DNA of 64,000 nucleotides from Posidonia oceanica (taxonomy: Eukaryota; Streptophyta; Magnoliopsida; Alismatales; Posidoniaceae). Below are positions 43,952 to 55,233 of this stretch, one piece after another. The stretch covers positions 100,086,501 through 100,150,500 of the forward strand of contig JAZBRS010000020.1 of assembly GCA_037176725.1 (NCBI GenBank), read 5' to 3'. The first letter of the stretch is position 1. Every line of letters starts with the position of its first letter. The position numbers were made by a program, and so were the translations under genes. The notes under the pieces are model-generated. The model saw only the letters and a list, made by a program, of their open reading frames with translations. It had not been told where the DNA came from and searched no databases.

Positions 43952-45928
43952 TCAGTTTCTACTGGTTGATCCAATGAAATCTGCCTTACTATCCAACTGG
44001 GCCTTGAAGAACCTGAAATGAATCCCTGTGTATATCAAGTTCCAGATCCCACAACTAATCAACGCAACAGTGAGGACCGCTCCAAGGATCCCAAGTCCCC
44101 AGTTGATGTACCACATGCTGCTCTGTCTCTTGGGCTTCTTGATCACAAGCCACAAGAAGCACGGGTACACCAACGTGATCGGCAGCGCGACGGCGCCGAG
44201 GAGGCCGGCGAGGTCCGGGAGGAACGGAAAGGCGGTGGCTATGAAGAACGTAAGCGCCCCGAAGAAGACACGGAAGGCGGACCGGAGCCATCGTGGGCAC
44301 GGACGGTTGCGTTTGCTTGTGTATGCCATTTCTAGATTGTCGAAGACCGGCATCGCGAAGATCTGGTACGAGGTGAGGCAGTTGATCACCACAAGTAGAG
44401 TCGTCAAGCCTAAGACCGCCTTTGAAATGTCATGGCTGTGGTATCTGTGAAGTGCTGACAGGAGTCCGCTACGTGGTATCTGTCGACATTGATGAACAAG
44501 AACGCATGCATATATACTATTAGAGTCTTCAGACTATTAATTGATAAGTAATCAAGTATTGCTGTACTCATGCTGTGTCATTACTTACCAGGTTACCATA
44601 AGACCAATAGCCTAGAATTGCAGTAGGCAACAGGCAAATCAGGATAAGAGCGTTGGCAACCCTCACCCCTCTCCACATGGGAACGTGGGAGGGGGTCTTC
44701 TGACTTGATGGCATTGTTCCCTGGATTTCCAATACAAGGTTGTGACCTCTGAAGACGAAAGCTATGAGTCCCAGTGCATTGACGATACTAAGGAACCGGC
44801 CGACGTCAGTCTTCCCCTTCCCGGGCTCGTAGGAGACCCCCGCCGGCCTCCCCTCGGCGACGGACAAGGCCCAGATGAGGGTGCAATAGCTGATGGCCAT
44901 CACCCCACCGACGAAAGAAACGCCCGCCATGGCGTGGAGGTTGGGAAGCTGGGCCATGATGACTGCGATGCCCGCGAAGACGAGGTACCATTCGACGCCG
45001 GTCAGGTGTCCTGCCGAGCATGACGAGTCGCATAAGATCTCGTAGAAGATCTACATGCTGCCTGCGCCCATGATTACAAGGGTAGTGCACGTCCCACCGG
45101 AGAGGTACATTATTGGGAACTTCCCCAGGAGTTTGGCAAATTTTGAACCTGTCATGTCAGTTGAAAATTGAAATCAGTGTATCAGAATTTGTTTGGTATT
45201 ACCAGTAAACGCATGCAATATAATAAAGGTGGAATGAATTGCGTAAAACAAGTTTCTGGTGAAAACAAGGTACATACCGAAAGCTACGGAGCAGAGATGG
45301 AGATATCTGCTGCAGCGAGTTCCATGAACGTTGGCTTCATGAAGTCTAGTTAGAATCCATGTAGTGTAGAATTGCCAGAAGAAGAACGCCAAAAAGCACA
45401 AGATCCCCCATGTCCTGCAGAACAAAAATTGACATTAATTTTAGTTATTGAATTAGCATAACCTTTGCATCATCTAAAATCAATAACAATGATGTCGTCT
45501 AAAATCTCACCATCCAAGTGCGGCGAAAGCCACAGGGAGCAGCAACGATTGGAACCCAATTCCAGAGCAAAGGGTGTGGAACGCTGCAAAGAACGCGTTC
45601 CCTTTTCTGCTCTGGGTCACCGGAAGCCAGTCGTCGAGTAGATTGTCAGGAGTAGTTACTCGGGTTGAAATCCTCCACGTACTCCCGCAAGCTGCTGATG
45701 GCGCGCAACACGGGATTGGCGGCGGAGTCCCCCTCGCACTGCGGGGGGCGCCCACGACGTCTGGCTCCTCGGCAGCTCCGGTATGTAAAGGAATGGCGTG
45801 CGGGAGACGGGAAGAGACGAGGAGTACCCGAGGTTGAAAGGTGGCGCAGCGACTACCTTCGTCATCGGTGGAAGGATGAACTTGGGCTCCTTGGTTTCGT
45901 CGGCGAACGGGATCGTCGCCTTGTCCAT
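43952..45928 (-). pseudogene. Amino-acid transporter (lysine-histidine-transporter-like 8 type), frame broken
   Basis: This is a plasma-membrane amino-acid/H+ symporter of the AAAP family. Four exons: 45928-45511, 45414-45278, 45148-44589 and 44479-43952, with GT-AG introns (donors GTGAGA, GTATGT and GTAAGT). Exon 1 starts MDKATIPFADETKEPKF and ends LPVTQSRKGNAFFAAFHTLCSGIGFQSLLLP..LGW; splicing gives LGWTWGI. Exon 3 has FPIMYLSGGTCTTLVI and GRPAGVSYEPGKGKTD; exon 4 has RYHSHDIS, YQIFAMPVFDNLE and PCPRWLRS, ending at TGA 43952-43954. Lesions: at least two frameshifts in exon 1 (45660-45755) and TAG 45051-45053 in exon 3. About ten membrane segments remain. Only a read check can separate a pseudogene from assembly errors in GC-rich homopolymers. 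Confidence 0.85.
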
Positions 45929-46058
45929 CTCTCTCTCTTTCTCTCCTTCTTGTTGTTCTACTACTTCTTCTTCTTCTTCGTTCGTTCGTTCGTGTAGGCC
46001 AGTGAATGGTGTAGTTGTCTCTACTAATTTCTTGCAGGCCTTATATATATTGAGATTT

Positions 46059-46067
46059 CTTATATAG
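46059..46067 (-). promoter_or_regulatory. Probable TATA box of the transporter gene
   Basis: CTATATAAG on the minus strand, about 130 bp upstream of the ATG, followed by a purine-rich GA-repeat leader. A second TATATATAAG lies about 20 bp further on. Confidence 0.5.
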
Positions 46068-46156
46068 GCCATCAACGTCATCTTGATGACGATATACTTC
46101 AATTGATTCATCACAGGGGAACGTGTGGTGCTTGTCGATGTAGATGTCGTCGTCAA

Positions 46157-48207
46157 AGATGGTGTACCATCAGCGAGAATAAATTGTGGAATACTAGCCG
46201 TCCCATGTGGACGAAGATCGATTAATGTTTTTTTTTGGGATTTAGTGACTTGACTGACTTCTGTTTCTGAAATTTTCTTTTTTTTTTTGGAACTAATTTC
46301 AGGTTAATTTATAGGGCTATTATTTTGTTTGTCACTGGTGAGAGTTTGGTCCTCAGCCAATGAGTTGATGCCAGCCTTACCCGCCAGTTTACATGGGCAT
46401 AGATATTGCCCCTGTCATCTTTTTGTGGTGGGTTTGGTATATCTAAAAGATAAAAATACGAAAAATAAAATAAAATTAATTGCTCGCATTTTTTGTGGTG
46501 GGTTTGGTATGTCCTCCATGTTCCCCTCTCAATCTGAACGAAGCCTTAAGAATCTATTTATTTCTCACAGTATCTTTATAAATTTATATTTAATTCTAAT
46601 ATTTACCAAACACTCGTAGAGTATATCATAAAACAAGTAATAAATCCATCTAACCACCTGTTTACATTCCTTAGTGAATGAAACATTTGAAACATAATCA
46701 TCTCATAAAAGTTTTCAATTATTCAATAGCTTATCCAAAGTTATGCATTCTATGTAATTTTTAGTTTTTACAGTGATTAATTCTTCTAATTTTATCAATT
46801 CAATTAGAGATGGCGTAGTCTATGTTACTGCATGTAAAGAATTCTTAAATTTGTCAATATCTATCATTACAATTTTACCTTGATAAGAAATAATCTATGA
46901 ATATTTTAAATTTTATTATTTCTAAACTATTTAAGAAATATTATATTCTCACTTGTTGTTTCGACTAGTTCGACAATATTTTCTATCTCTAAGAAATATT
47001 TTTCTCGGAGGGATGATGTTGGGATCTCCGATTTCTCATGCGTAAAGTGGATAACATTGAAATCCAGGTCCCTCATCTACTTCATTTGGAACTCCTCTCA
47101 TTTTTGGGATTTTCTTAATTTTGTTGCCTAGAATTTGTGAAATAAATCTAGCAAAGGATTTTATCATCTTTTGATGAGCACATAATTGATACATATTTTA
47201 TTTTCTATATTTATCAATTTTTGTATATAAATATTATTATTTAAGAAATTTTTTATAATTTTTATAGAAACCTGAGAATTTGAGATGAATTAGGAAAAAG
47301 AATGAAGAAAGAAGAATAAAAAGCATATCAGTCTCGACATGCATCAGATCAAACATACAAAGATTTGAAAAATTAAATCAAAAAAGAAAATATATTTGGA
47401 TAAATTTAAATTTACCTAAATACAAGTTCAAAACTACAGTCAATATTTTAATATAGGTTCTCACACTCGTTTGATCTTCAAAGGAAGAGGGAAAAACGAT
47501 CAAGACCAAAGAAAATGGAATTTCAAGGGTGGATATTGGAACAATACCTAATGCGCTTACCCTCTTGACAATAACCCAAGTCGACGCGTTGGACCGGTGA
47601 GTCATCCCTCAGATCAAAGAAGACTCGACGGGATAGAGAATGAACCCTCCTGAATTGTCAAACGCCATGGTCCTTTTTTTTTTTTTTGTGGTAATCATTC
47701 CTTTCCAAATGTCTAGTAATATAAGACAACTTTTTGTGCAAAAACAGAAAAAAAAATAAACTTGTGCAACGGTTCAAAATGTTTTGGCTGTTCCTAACGG
47801 TTGATTTTTTTTTTCTTCTATTCTTTCTTTTTCTTCATCATTTTTCTATAAATATCTTACTATACTTCCTTATATTTTCATACAACTCACTCTTCTCTCT
47901 TACTACAACATTCATAATTCTCCTAAGTAGTCAATTCTCCCACACTCCGGACTCCGGTCTCCCGTATCCGTCTGCTACTTTGCTGATTTGCTCTACTGTT
48001 CTCTGCTACTCTGCTAATCTGCTCTACTCTACTGAGTTACAAAAATTCTTTACTTCTAATCTCTCCAATTTCTCTACTCCTAATCCCTCCATTTTTGGGT
48101 TTTGAGATTTTCAGATTAAGGGTTTTATACATTACATCTGTTTTTCTCTACTGTTAAATTCTTTACTCATAATTTTTATCTATTTTTTCATACTTTACAT
48201 ATTTATA
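46157..48207. other. AT-rich intergenic DNA upstream of the hAT transposase
   Basis: No gene is supported. A 20-bp segment (TTTTTGTGGTGGGTTTGGTAT) is repeated about 66 bp apart near 46424 and 46492. A TATA-like CTATAAATATC at about 47847 followed by a pyrimidine-rich leader may be the promoter of the hAT transposase. The 5' terminal inverted repeat of that transposon was not found. Confidence 0.45.
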
Positions 48208-50229
48208 ATGGAAAACATAGGAAGTCATGATTATATCCCAACCTAGAAGTCAGACCAACTTCAACCTCAAGACACCCCTACACAATCCACTGGCACAAAA
48301 AAACCTAGAAAATAGAGTTCATGGGTTTGGAAACATATTACCTTAGACCCTACAGATGAAAGTAGATACTATTGTAATTATTGTGGTACGAGATACACTT
48401 ATCCTAGGGGTGGGAGTGTAGGTCACATAGCTAGGCATTTACAAAAATGTATAGCTGCACATAATAAAGAAAAAAACACAGATTTAAGACAATCTAAATT
48501 ACACATAGGTTCAAGTGGTTTAGTAAATTGGAAATATAATGCAGAAGAAACAAAAGAACGTATAACAAAATATATAGTACAAGATGAACAACTATTTTCA
48601 TTTTCAGAAAATAAAAAATTTGAATTTTGTGTACAAGATTGTCTTAATCCACAATTTAAAAGTCATTCGAAAAAACACTACACAAAATATTATTTATAAA
48701 ACATTTAAAAAATATAAACAAAATATAATGAGAATATTTTTTACTTTATTATGTAAAGTATCATTAACTTGTAATGTTTCGACAGGCTCTGATAATTTTC
48801 CATATCTATGTTTAACTGCACAGTGGATAGACATAGAGTGGAATTTACAAAAAAGATTAATTGCTTTTAGAGTATTTGATCATCCACATACTGGTAAAGC
48901 TATAACTAATATGTTAAAAGATATTACTAAATAATTTTACTTATATTATAAAATTAATATAATATCATTTGATAATGCTTCTAATAATAATATTGTCATA
49001 GATATATTAAAAAGAAATATAAAACCAATATTAAATGGTGAAATATTTCATTGTAGGTGTTGTTGTCACATTTTAAATTTAATTGTACAAGATGGTATAG
49101 ATTGCATTAGACCTTATATAGAAAATATAAGATCAGCAATTTTATTTATTCAAACATCACCTAGAAGATATCAAGAATTTAGACATTTATGTGCAGAAAA
49201 TGGTTTAAAACTTAGAAAATTTAAATTAGATGTTCAACATATATGGAACTCAACTTATGATATGTTAAGTTCAAGTTTACCTTATAACAACTTAATTACA
49301 ATATATTATAATGCAAAATCTAATTATATGTTAAATGATGAATATTGGCAAAATGCTACAATAATTCATAAATTTTTAGAATATTTTTATAATACTACTA
49401 AACAATTATCTGGTCAATATTATCCTACTAGTAATCTAGTTTTAATTAATTTATTTAGTATTACAAATATTTTTCAGCAATATAGAAAAGTTCCATCTTT
49501 TGTAAACATTATTCAAGTAATGCAATATAAATATAATAGTTATTGGGAAGATCCTCCAATGTGGACATGTTTAGCATTAATTATGGATCCTAGGCATAGA
49601 TTTGTTAATTGTATGATATTTATAGATAATATTTTTAGTAACATGAATAAAAGTAACTTAATAGAAGAATTTAATAGTAAAATTAAGGCTACTTTATATA
49701 TATTATTTGAAGAATATGTTAAAAATTATGGTGAAGGTAGTTCTAGTGGTCAAAGATTTAGGAATGTAGGAACACATACTAGTAGTAGTAGTACTGGTAG
49801 TTCATTTTGGAGTAGATTAAATAAGAAAAAAGAAAAATATGTAAAATCATCATCAAATAATTATTTATAAAATTATTTAGAATGTGAATTTACTTTTAGT
49901 GAATCAGAAATGGATAACCTAGATATATTAAAGTGGTGGTCTAATACTGCAATTAGGTTTCCTATAATTTCTAGAATGGCTAAAGATTTACTAATAATTC
50001 TGGCGTCTACTGTGACGTCGGAGTCTGCATTTTCTGCAGTAAAAGAGTTTTAAGTAATAGAAGATGTAAATTATCAGAAAAGCCAGTAGAAGCCTTCATG
50101 TGTTTGAATGACTGGTACAATGCGGTTGATCATCTTCAAGGATTGAACTTAAACAATGAATCAGAAGACGACATGACGGCATCAACTTCAACGGGCATGA
50201 GGACCGAAACGGGCTCCACACATGATTAA
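48208..50229 (+). pseudogene. hAT-superfamily transposase (Ac/Daysleeper type), broken
   Basis: This is a DNA-cutting transposase. ATG 48208 (MENIGSHDYIP) is followed by a BED zinc finger: SSWVWKHITLDP, CNYCGTRY, HIARHLQKC. After a frameshift near 48660 the core shows LTAQWIDIEWNLQKRLIAF, SFDNASNNN (a catalytic-Asp region), HCRCCCHILNLIVQDG and HIWNSTYDML. The piece at 49262-49870 includes MDPRHRF and a serine-rich linker. The C-terminal hAT dimerisation domain is LDILKWWSNTAIRFP..SRMAKDLL..STVTSESAFS, then a shift at about 50038 and KRVLSNRRCKLSEKPVEAFMCLNDW. It ends at TAA 50227-50229. Stops include TAG in the first 20 codons. Confidence 0.88.
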
Positions 50230-50365
50230 GATATAAATTTTTAAATATTGATGTAAAAAAATTGTAAAGATGTAAAATTTTAAATATCTTATGTAATTTT
50301 CAATTTTTTTATGTATATATCAAATATTTAATAATAATTTTTTTTTCAAATATTTTTTAAAAAAT

Positions 50366-50573
50366 AGGCCGAATGAACCGAACGGACCGGTCCAGCTTGG
50401 CCCGGTCCATGTCCATGGCCCGGTCCAACTGTGGGCCATGGACTAGGCTGGGCCAGACAAATCCCCAAATGGGCCCAGCCGTACGATCGGCTCGGCCCGA
50501 CTCAGCTAGGCCCGGTCGGGCCTCAAAAAAATTGGACCGAGCCGGCCCAGCCCGGCCTGAATTACAACTCTAG
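50366..50573 (+). repeat. GC-rich 3' subterminal region of the hAT element
   Basis: Clustered GGCCCGG/CCGGGCC motifs in both orientations run up to ATTACAACTCTA at about 50573. Dense short motifs next to one end are typical of hAT subterminal transposase-binding regions. I did not find a matching left end, so the exact end is uncertain. Confidence 0.5.
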
Positions 50574-50789
50574 CCTTGTGTACTCAAGAAAGTAACACTC
50601 TTTCATTCTGATAGAATTTCAAATCATCCTTTTTGGTTGGTTTTGACCACTCTTTGATCACCAAAAATATATTCTTAACATGATTGAGATCAAAATAATA
50701 TATATTAATCTGAAAAAATTTCTAGCATACATCTAACTACAGTAAATCTTGATACATATAATGATGTCATCAAGTTTTAGTTTGCAATT

Positions 50790-51165
50790 ATGTCCTTCTT
50801 CTTCCTCATGACATATATCCAACCACTTCTTACTTCAACCTTCACATCCTTCTTTCTCCAAATATCATCATCAATGTTATTCTCCTCCACCGTCGTGTTG
50901 TTATCCTTATCATCCTCCTTCACTGTTGTTATCCTCCTCTTCTTTCTTCTCTATTGTTGTTGTCATCCTTTTCCACCATCATTCACCTCCTTATCTTTGC
51001 CATCCTCTTCCACCATCATTTTTTCTCCTCCTTCATCATTGCCGTCATCTTCCTCCTCCTTCGTCATCGTCATTGTTGTCTTCTACATCATCATTATCAT
51101 CCTTGTCGTCGTCGTCCTCAATCCTCTTCTCCCTTTGTCTGTCATTGTTATCATCATCAACTAGG
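50790..51165. repeat. TCC/TCA trinucleotide-rich low-complexity tract
   Basis: About 370 bp dominated by TCCTCC, TCATCA and TTCTTC runs. All overlapping open frames come from this composition. Confidence 0.75.
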
Positions 51166-51344
51166 GGTGCACACAATTTTAGCTATATTGGAACCGAACC
51201 AAACTGTGTATGTGCTTAAAATCGAACCATCTAAAAATTAGTCGGTTCGGTTCGGTTCTCGGTTTTCAACCTAAATATTCTTAAAAATATAATTCAACAA
51301 TATAATTCAACAATATAATTTTTTGATAATTAGTGATACCATAC
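51166..51344. mobile_element. Possible truncated MITE or hAT-like end
   Basis: CTAGGGGTGCACACAATTTT is followed by repeated GGTTCGGTTCGGTT and GAACCGAACC motifs, a pattern common at hAT-like MITE ends. It is cut at 51344 by the element I LTR. No second end is visible. Confidence 0.35.
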
Positions 51345-52014
51345 TGTGGATGTGGATTTGGGGGTACTTGGAATGAATGTGCTGGCACTTACACGACGTC
51401 GACAGCTTGATGTGATCGCCACTCGTCGATGGACTGACAAGACGCCTTGGGGGAGATGATGAAGATGCAGGTACCCGAATCACTAGATCAATGGCAAGAT
51501 GTCGTCTAGTGGCCTCCGCGTGCCATGTAAGCAATGTTCCTTTCCTTCCAAACAAATGAAAATAAAAGATCTAGATTAATTCAAGTGTAGTAAACAGTAG
51601 TAGAAATAAGCAGAAAAATAATACAAACGAACGAAACTAATACTAACTGGGGGTTATTCCCCGCATGCACATGCTATGGGTCCTATGCTAAGGAATGCAA
51701 TATGAAAGAAAAAAAGAGTAATTGGAATGAGGTACTCCCTTCACCATCATGCTGTATGCAGTGAAGTAGAAGTGGAGGTATGGTCAAAGCTCCAGCTTGG
51801 CTCAAGATCTTTGGGATCGAAGATTTCTGGATCATAGGTGGAAGCTAGGATTCCTCTTTTGAAGGTGGAAGCTAGGGTTTCTGGATTGAAAACTCTAACT
51901 CTTTGAAGGTGGAAGCTTAAAAGAAATCTGAAGGAAATCTCTCTCTTGAGCTCTCTCCAAAATAGGTTTTTTTCCAAATTGGCTGGGGGGACCCAAGTAC
52001 TGACGTACAAGGTC

Positions 52015-52022
52015 TATTTATA
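52015..52022 (-). promoter_or_regulatory. TATA box of element I LTR
   Basis: TATAAATA on the minus strand in the shared X-family LTR context, downstream of the cassette array. Confidence 0.5.
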
Positions 52023-52085
52023 GGCTCAAGGGATGTGGGTGGTTCACACCTAGAAGCTTCTAGAAGAAAAGTGACAGTTATTGTC

Positions 52086-52426
52086 AGTCGCCGCATATGT
52101 AGGCGATTAAAATTAGCAACCGCTCAAGCACTCGTGGGAAAATCGAGGAAATTTGGTTCGATGGAGGCCACGATCGTTAGTCGCCGGTTATGTTGGCACC
52201 TATTGGTCGAGGGGATCGTGGGAAAAAACCGTTGCAGTTCCATGACTGTTAGTCGTCGGTTATGTTGGCGTCTAACAGTCGGTGGGATCGTGGGAAACAA
52301 TCGTAAAAAATAACTGCAAGAGGCGATTAAAGGAGCCTACGATAGTTAGTCACCTGCTACGATGACGTCTAGGTTAGTCACCTGTTCAAAGGGCGTCTAT
52401 CTATGTCGCCTCCCCAGTTGACAACT
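52086..52426. repeat. 7-9-7 cassette array in element I LTR
   Basis: Cassettes start at 52086, 52179, 52251, 52348, 52376 and 52404, with spacers GCATATGTA, GGTTATGTT, GGTTATGTT, TGCTACGAT, TGTTCAAAG and TCCCCAGTT. The 52348, 52376 and 52404 units have an exact 28-bp period. Confidence 0.7.
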
Positions 52427-52781
52427 AGCAAGCTCAGTTCATTCCTAGCTCTAGCTCTTAGGTTCTATCCAGAGAAAACATGATAAAAGGTTGGGAAACT
52501 TCAGATAGTCTATGAAATCATGAAGACATCTTCTCTAACTCAAATCTGCCACGAATCTGAGTAAAAATAAAGGACACTCGAGGTACTCGGACTTGTTGTG
52601 AGTCTAAGTGTGTCAACTCTGCCATAGCCAACAACCTGAGTCAAGTAGGATCAAGCGATGCTTCGAAGAAATTACGGAAGATCTGGGAAATATGTTATCA
52701 ACACTTAGACATGTGATTTGGGGCGCCTCAAGGTCCCTATCTTAAAAGAACTCTCAGAAATGCGAAAATGAGATATCTAGA

Positions 52782-53640
52782 GATGCCCCTCCTTGGAATT
52801 GATCTTGGAACAAGATCGGGTCCAAGGCAAGAATGATGTCCTATTGAGCATTTCCTGAAAAGGGGAGCTCCATCTCAAACAATTTGCCACTGATGTAGCC
52901 AAAGGAAAGATAAAAAGAGGCTTTTAAATTGCCATCATATTGGAAACTCAGGCATGGAGGGATCAAGTCGATTTCCGAACTATGTGTCGTAGCCGATGTC
53001 AAGACCAGGTCAACCATGTAGAGGTGCTCCAATGAGGCAAGAACTAAGGAGGAAATCGCGGGATATTATTCCGACACGATCGAAAGGAGTGTGACATCTT
53101 GTTTGAGACTTCACTCAGGTTGGAATTGATAAAAGGATAGGTAGGAACTGGGTTGACTCTAGGAGAATCACATGTTCTAAGGGTTTCTAACACTCTTGAA
53201 GATCAATGCTCCGTTCGTGCTCCACTTCTAATGATATGAGAAAATGCATGGATGCATGATTCAAACATACGATGATAATGCAAGGTCAACACGCAATGCA
53301 ATGAATGGTCCATATGCTAGGTTAGGCCGGCGGGGTACGGTTGGTCCCAAACCATATGGACATATGCAAAATGAATGAATGCAATTCATTGTGGTCAAGT
53401 GTTCTCCATCCTCAAGTGTGACCAGCACTCTCCGGAAAGGACCGTCATCCCACAGCTCGATTTGGCAAGTAAAGAAGTTCCATGCAAAGAGAACCAGGTG
53501 AGGGAGTGAACCCTTCACTTGCCAATCCGATGTGTCGTCTGGTGTTCGCAGTGGTTGCGTCGGTGGGCGCTGTGTGAGCTTAAGACAGGAGTTCATTCTT
53601 CAGCTTTAGTTCGGAGTTTGCAGGTGGTAGCATCATTCTT
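52782..53640 (-). other. Element I PPT and pre-LTR block
   Basis: On the minus strand AGGAGGGGCAT immediately upstream of the LTR is the PPT, as in X at 16481. The block is homologous to X 15595-16492, including a conserved open stretch (WDDGPF, TLEDxxHLT, NCIHSFCICPYGL) that appears in both copies; no function is recognised and it may be chance conservation by descent. Confidence 0.65.
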
Positions 53641-53687
53641 AGTGAAAGGGATGCTGTGTTGTAACAGATGGTTTGTTCCGATGTTTT

Positions 53688-53738
53688 AGTCGCCTCCTCT
53701 TTAGGCGCCTGGGCTAGTCGCCGGCTTCTAGGGCAACG
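53688..53738. repeat. Cassette pair upstream of antisense gene 1
   Basis: Two cassettes start at 53688 and 53716, 28 bp apart, with spacers TCCTCTTTA and GGCTTCTAG. The first has perfect left and right arms. They lie about 130-180 bp upstream of ATG 53867. Confidence 0.75.
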
Positions 53739-53866
53739 CGCGATCTCCTGGCTTCTTTATTTCAACAACCGTTTTAACCTCAGATTCTCTTGATAGGGGG
53801 AAATAAAAGACGGCCGTCCTTGCCTTTCAGAGAGCATTCTGCACAAGTAAACCCCCTCTCTTAATC

Positions 53867-55233
53867 ATGAAGCTTCCTTCCTTCTCTTTTTCGACCTTCC
53901 AAGTGGGGAAGGTGGTTGATATCCCCAACCATTTGATGAAAGCCATTCGGGATGATCAGCTATGTTCTCTTCTTTTCCCCTTTGTCTTTGCATGCCTTAT
54001 TTGTGGTTTTACTTCTGAATGTTGCTTGTTTAGGTTGTAGTAAACCTCACGGGATGCCCAAACTTTCATAACTCTTTTCGATATACTCTGCCTTGGGTGT
54101 CTGGCTTGATCAACCGAGCAGAGGATAACAAGCATCTCTTCGGATCCAGTGGTTTTGAGAAGCTGCTTGATTTGATTTGCACGCCCTTGCCTTGGCCATT
54201 GTTGCATGCTTTGATGGCTTTTTAGAATGGCTCCTCCAACACTTTCAACCTTCCTTGTGGGGAGACTCTGATTACATGTGAGGAGGTATCTTCTTTACTT
54301 GGATTGGCAGTGGAATCTACTCAAGCGGCAAATGATCGCTTCGCTGTTTCTGTTGAGACAGTGAGCTCCAAGAAGAGAGGTTGGTATTTAGCAAAAGATC
54401 AAGATGCCAACAAGGCTTTGATGCACTCGGGGAGGCCCTTTCTTCGAGGTTTGTGGGAGATTCTTAGCACCCGATAGCTCGCTGAGGCTGAACTGAGGAC
54501 CTATCTGTTCATAGCCATTGGCGGGCTTGCATTGTTTGCTAATGCAAATTTTACACTGGATCTTCACCACGTGGATCTTCTGATGTTGGCGGCTGTTCGT
54601 CCAGACTTGTACTTGGCTTCTGCTGTACTGGCATATACCATGGAGGAGCTCACTAGTGCTTCTTGTTCAGGGAAGTTCTTCAGCTCTCCACTGCTATTGC
54701 ATAGGTGGTTCATGTCTCACTGCTGCTGCTATACAGATTTTGCCGCCCTGAGCTTCTATGACTGCATCTTCCGCCTTGGTTGCTTGTCACTGCAGGATTT
54801 TGATTTTGTTCCGAAGCTGCCTAGGGCTCATAAGGTGTGGGTGATGAGCACAGTTCACAATGGCCTTGACCTTGTCCTGGTGGGTGCCACATCGTTCGTG
54901 CTGTATCCCATCCATCGCTATCCACGTCTGCTGAATCAGGAGCTTATTGTTCAGGCTGATGCTGTTCTGACCCCTCTGATCTGTACTCATAAGGAAGACG
55001 GTGATCGAGATGAGAGGATGGTCCTGGAGAACATAGCACACTGGGTTCACATTGGCAGGTGAGTGTCTCTGAGTGCGCCTCGGCTTTCTACAGTTTCTCG
55101 GGAGTCCCAGGAGTCGAAGTACGTGAAGTGGTATGCACGGCGTTGCCCCACTCCTCAGAAATATGCTGATTACAGGCTGGAGTTCCTAAATATGCTTGGC
55201 CTTGGCTGTTCGAGCATGGCAAAGCATGCCTGA
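53867..55233 (+). pseudogene. Antisense gene 1: plant-mobile-domain-like protein
   Basis: This is a plus-strand gene inside the minus-strand element I. ATG 53867 gives MKLPSFSFSTFQVGKVVDIP; a probable intron ends with acceptor TTTAG at about 54033. One frame then runs from 54034 to TGA 55231-55233, with TAG at 54223 and 54475 and TGA at 55060 (itself a good donor, GGCAG/GTGAGT). The stretch FNLPCGETLITCEEVSSLLGLAV fits the plant mobile domain signature (F-LPxGExxITLxDV..LLGL). The later FVLYPIHRYPRL region is unassigned. Family function is unknown. The stops occur at Gln- or Trp-like positions, so this copy is probably dead. Confidence 0.65.

Larger units (their letters stand above)
51345..52781 (-). 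repeat. 3' LTR of element I
   Basis: In minus orientation it runs from 52781 (TCTAGATATC, with the usual TG mutated to TC) to CCACA at 51345, 1437 bp, homologous to the X LTRs. Six palindromic cassettes lie in U3, beginning at 52086, 52179, 52251, 52348, 52376 and 52404; the last three are exactly 28 bp apart. Confidence 0.85.

Noticed and set aside
44018..45023. Plus-strand open frames of 93-140 residues
   Set aside because: Antisense to transporter exons 3 and 4; rich in charged residues with no family resemblance.
47378..47605. 75-residue minus-strand open frame
   Set aside because: AT-rich, no domain, no homologous copy in the window and no gene context.
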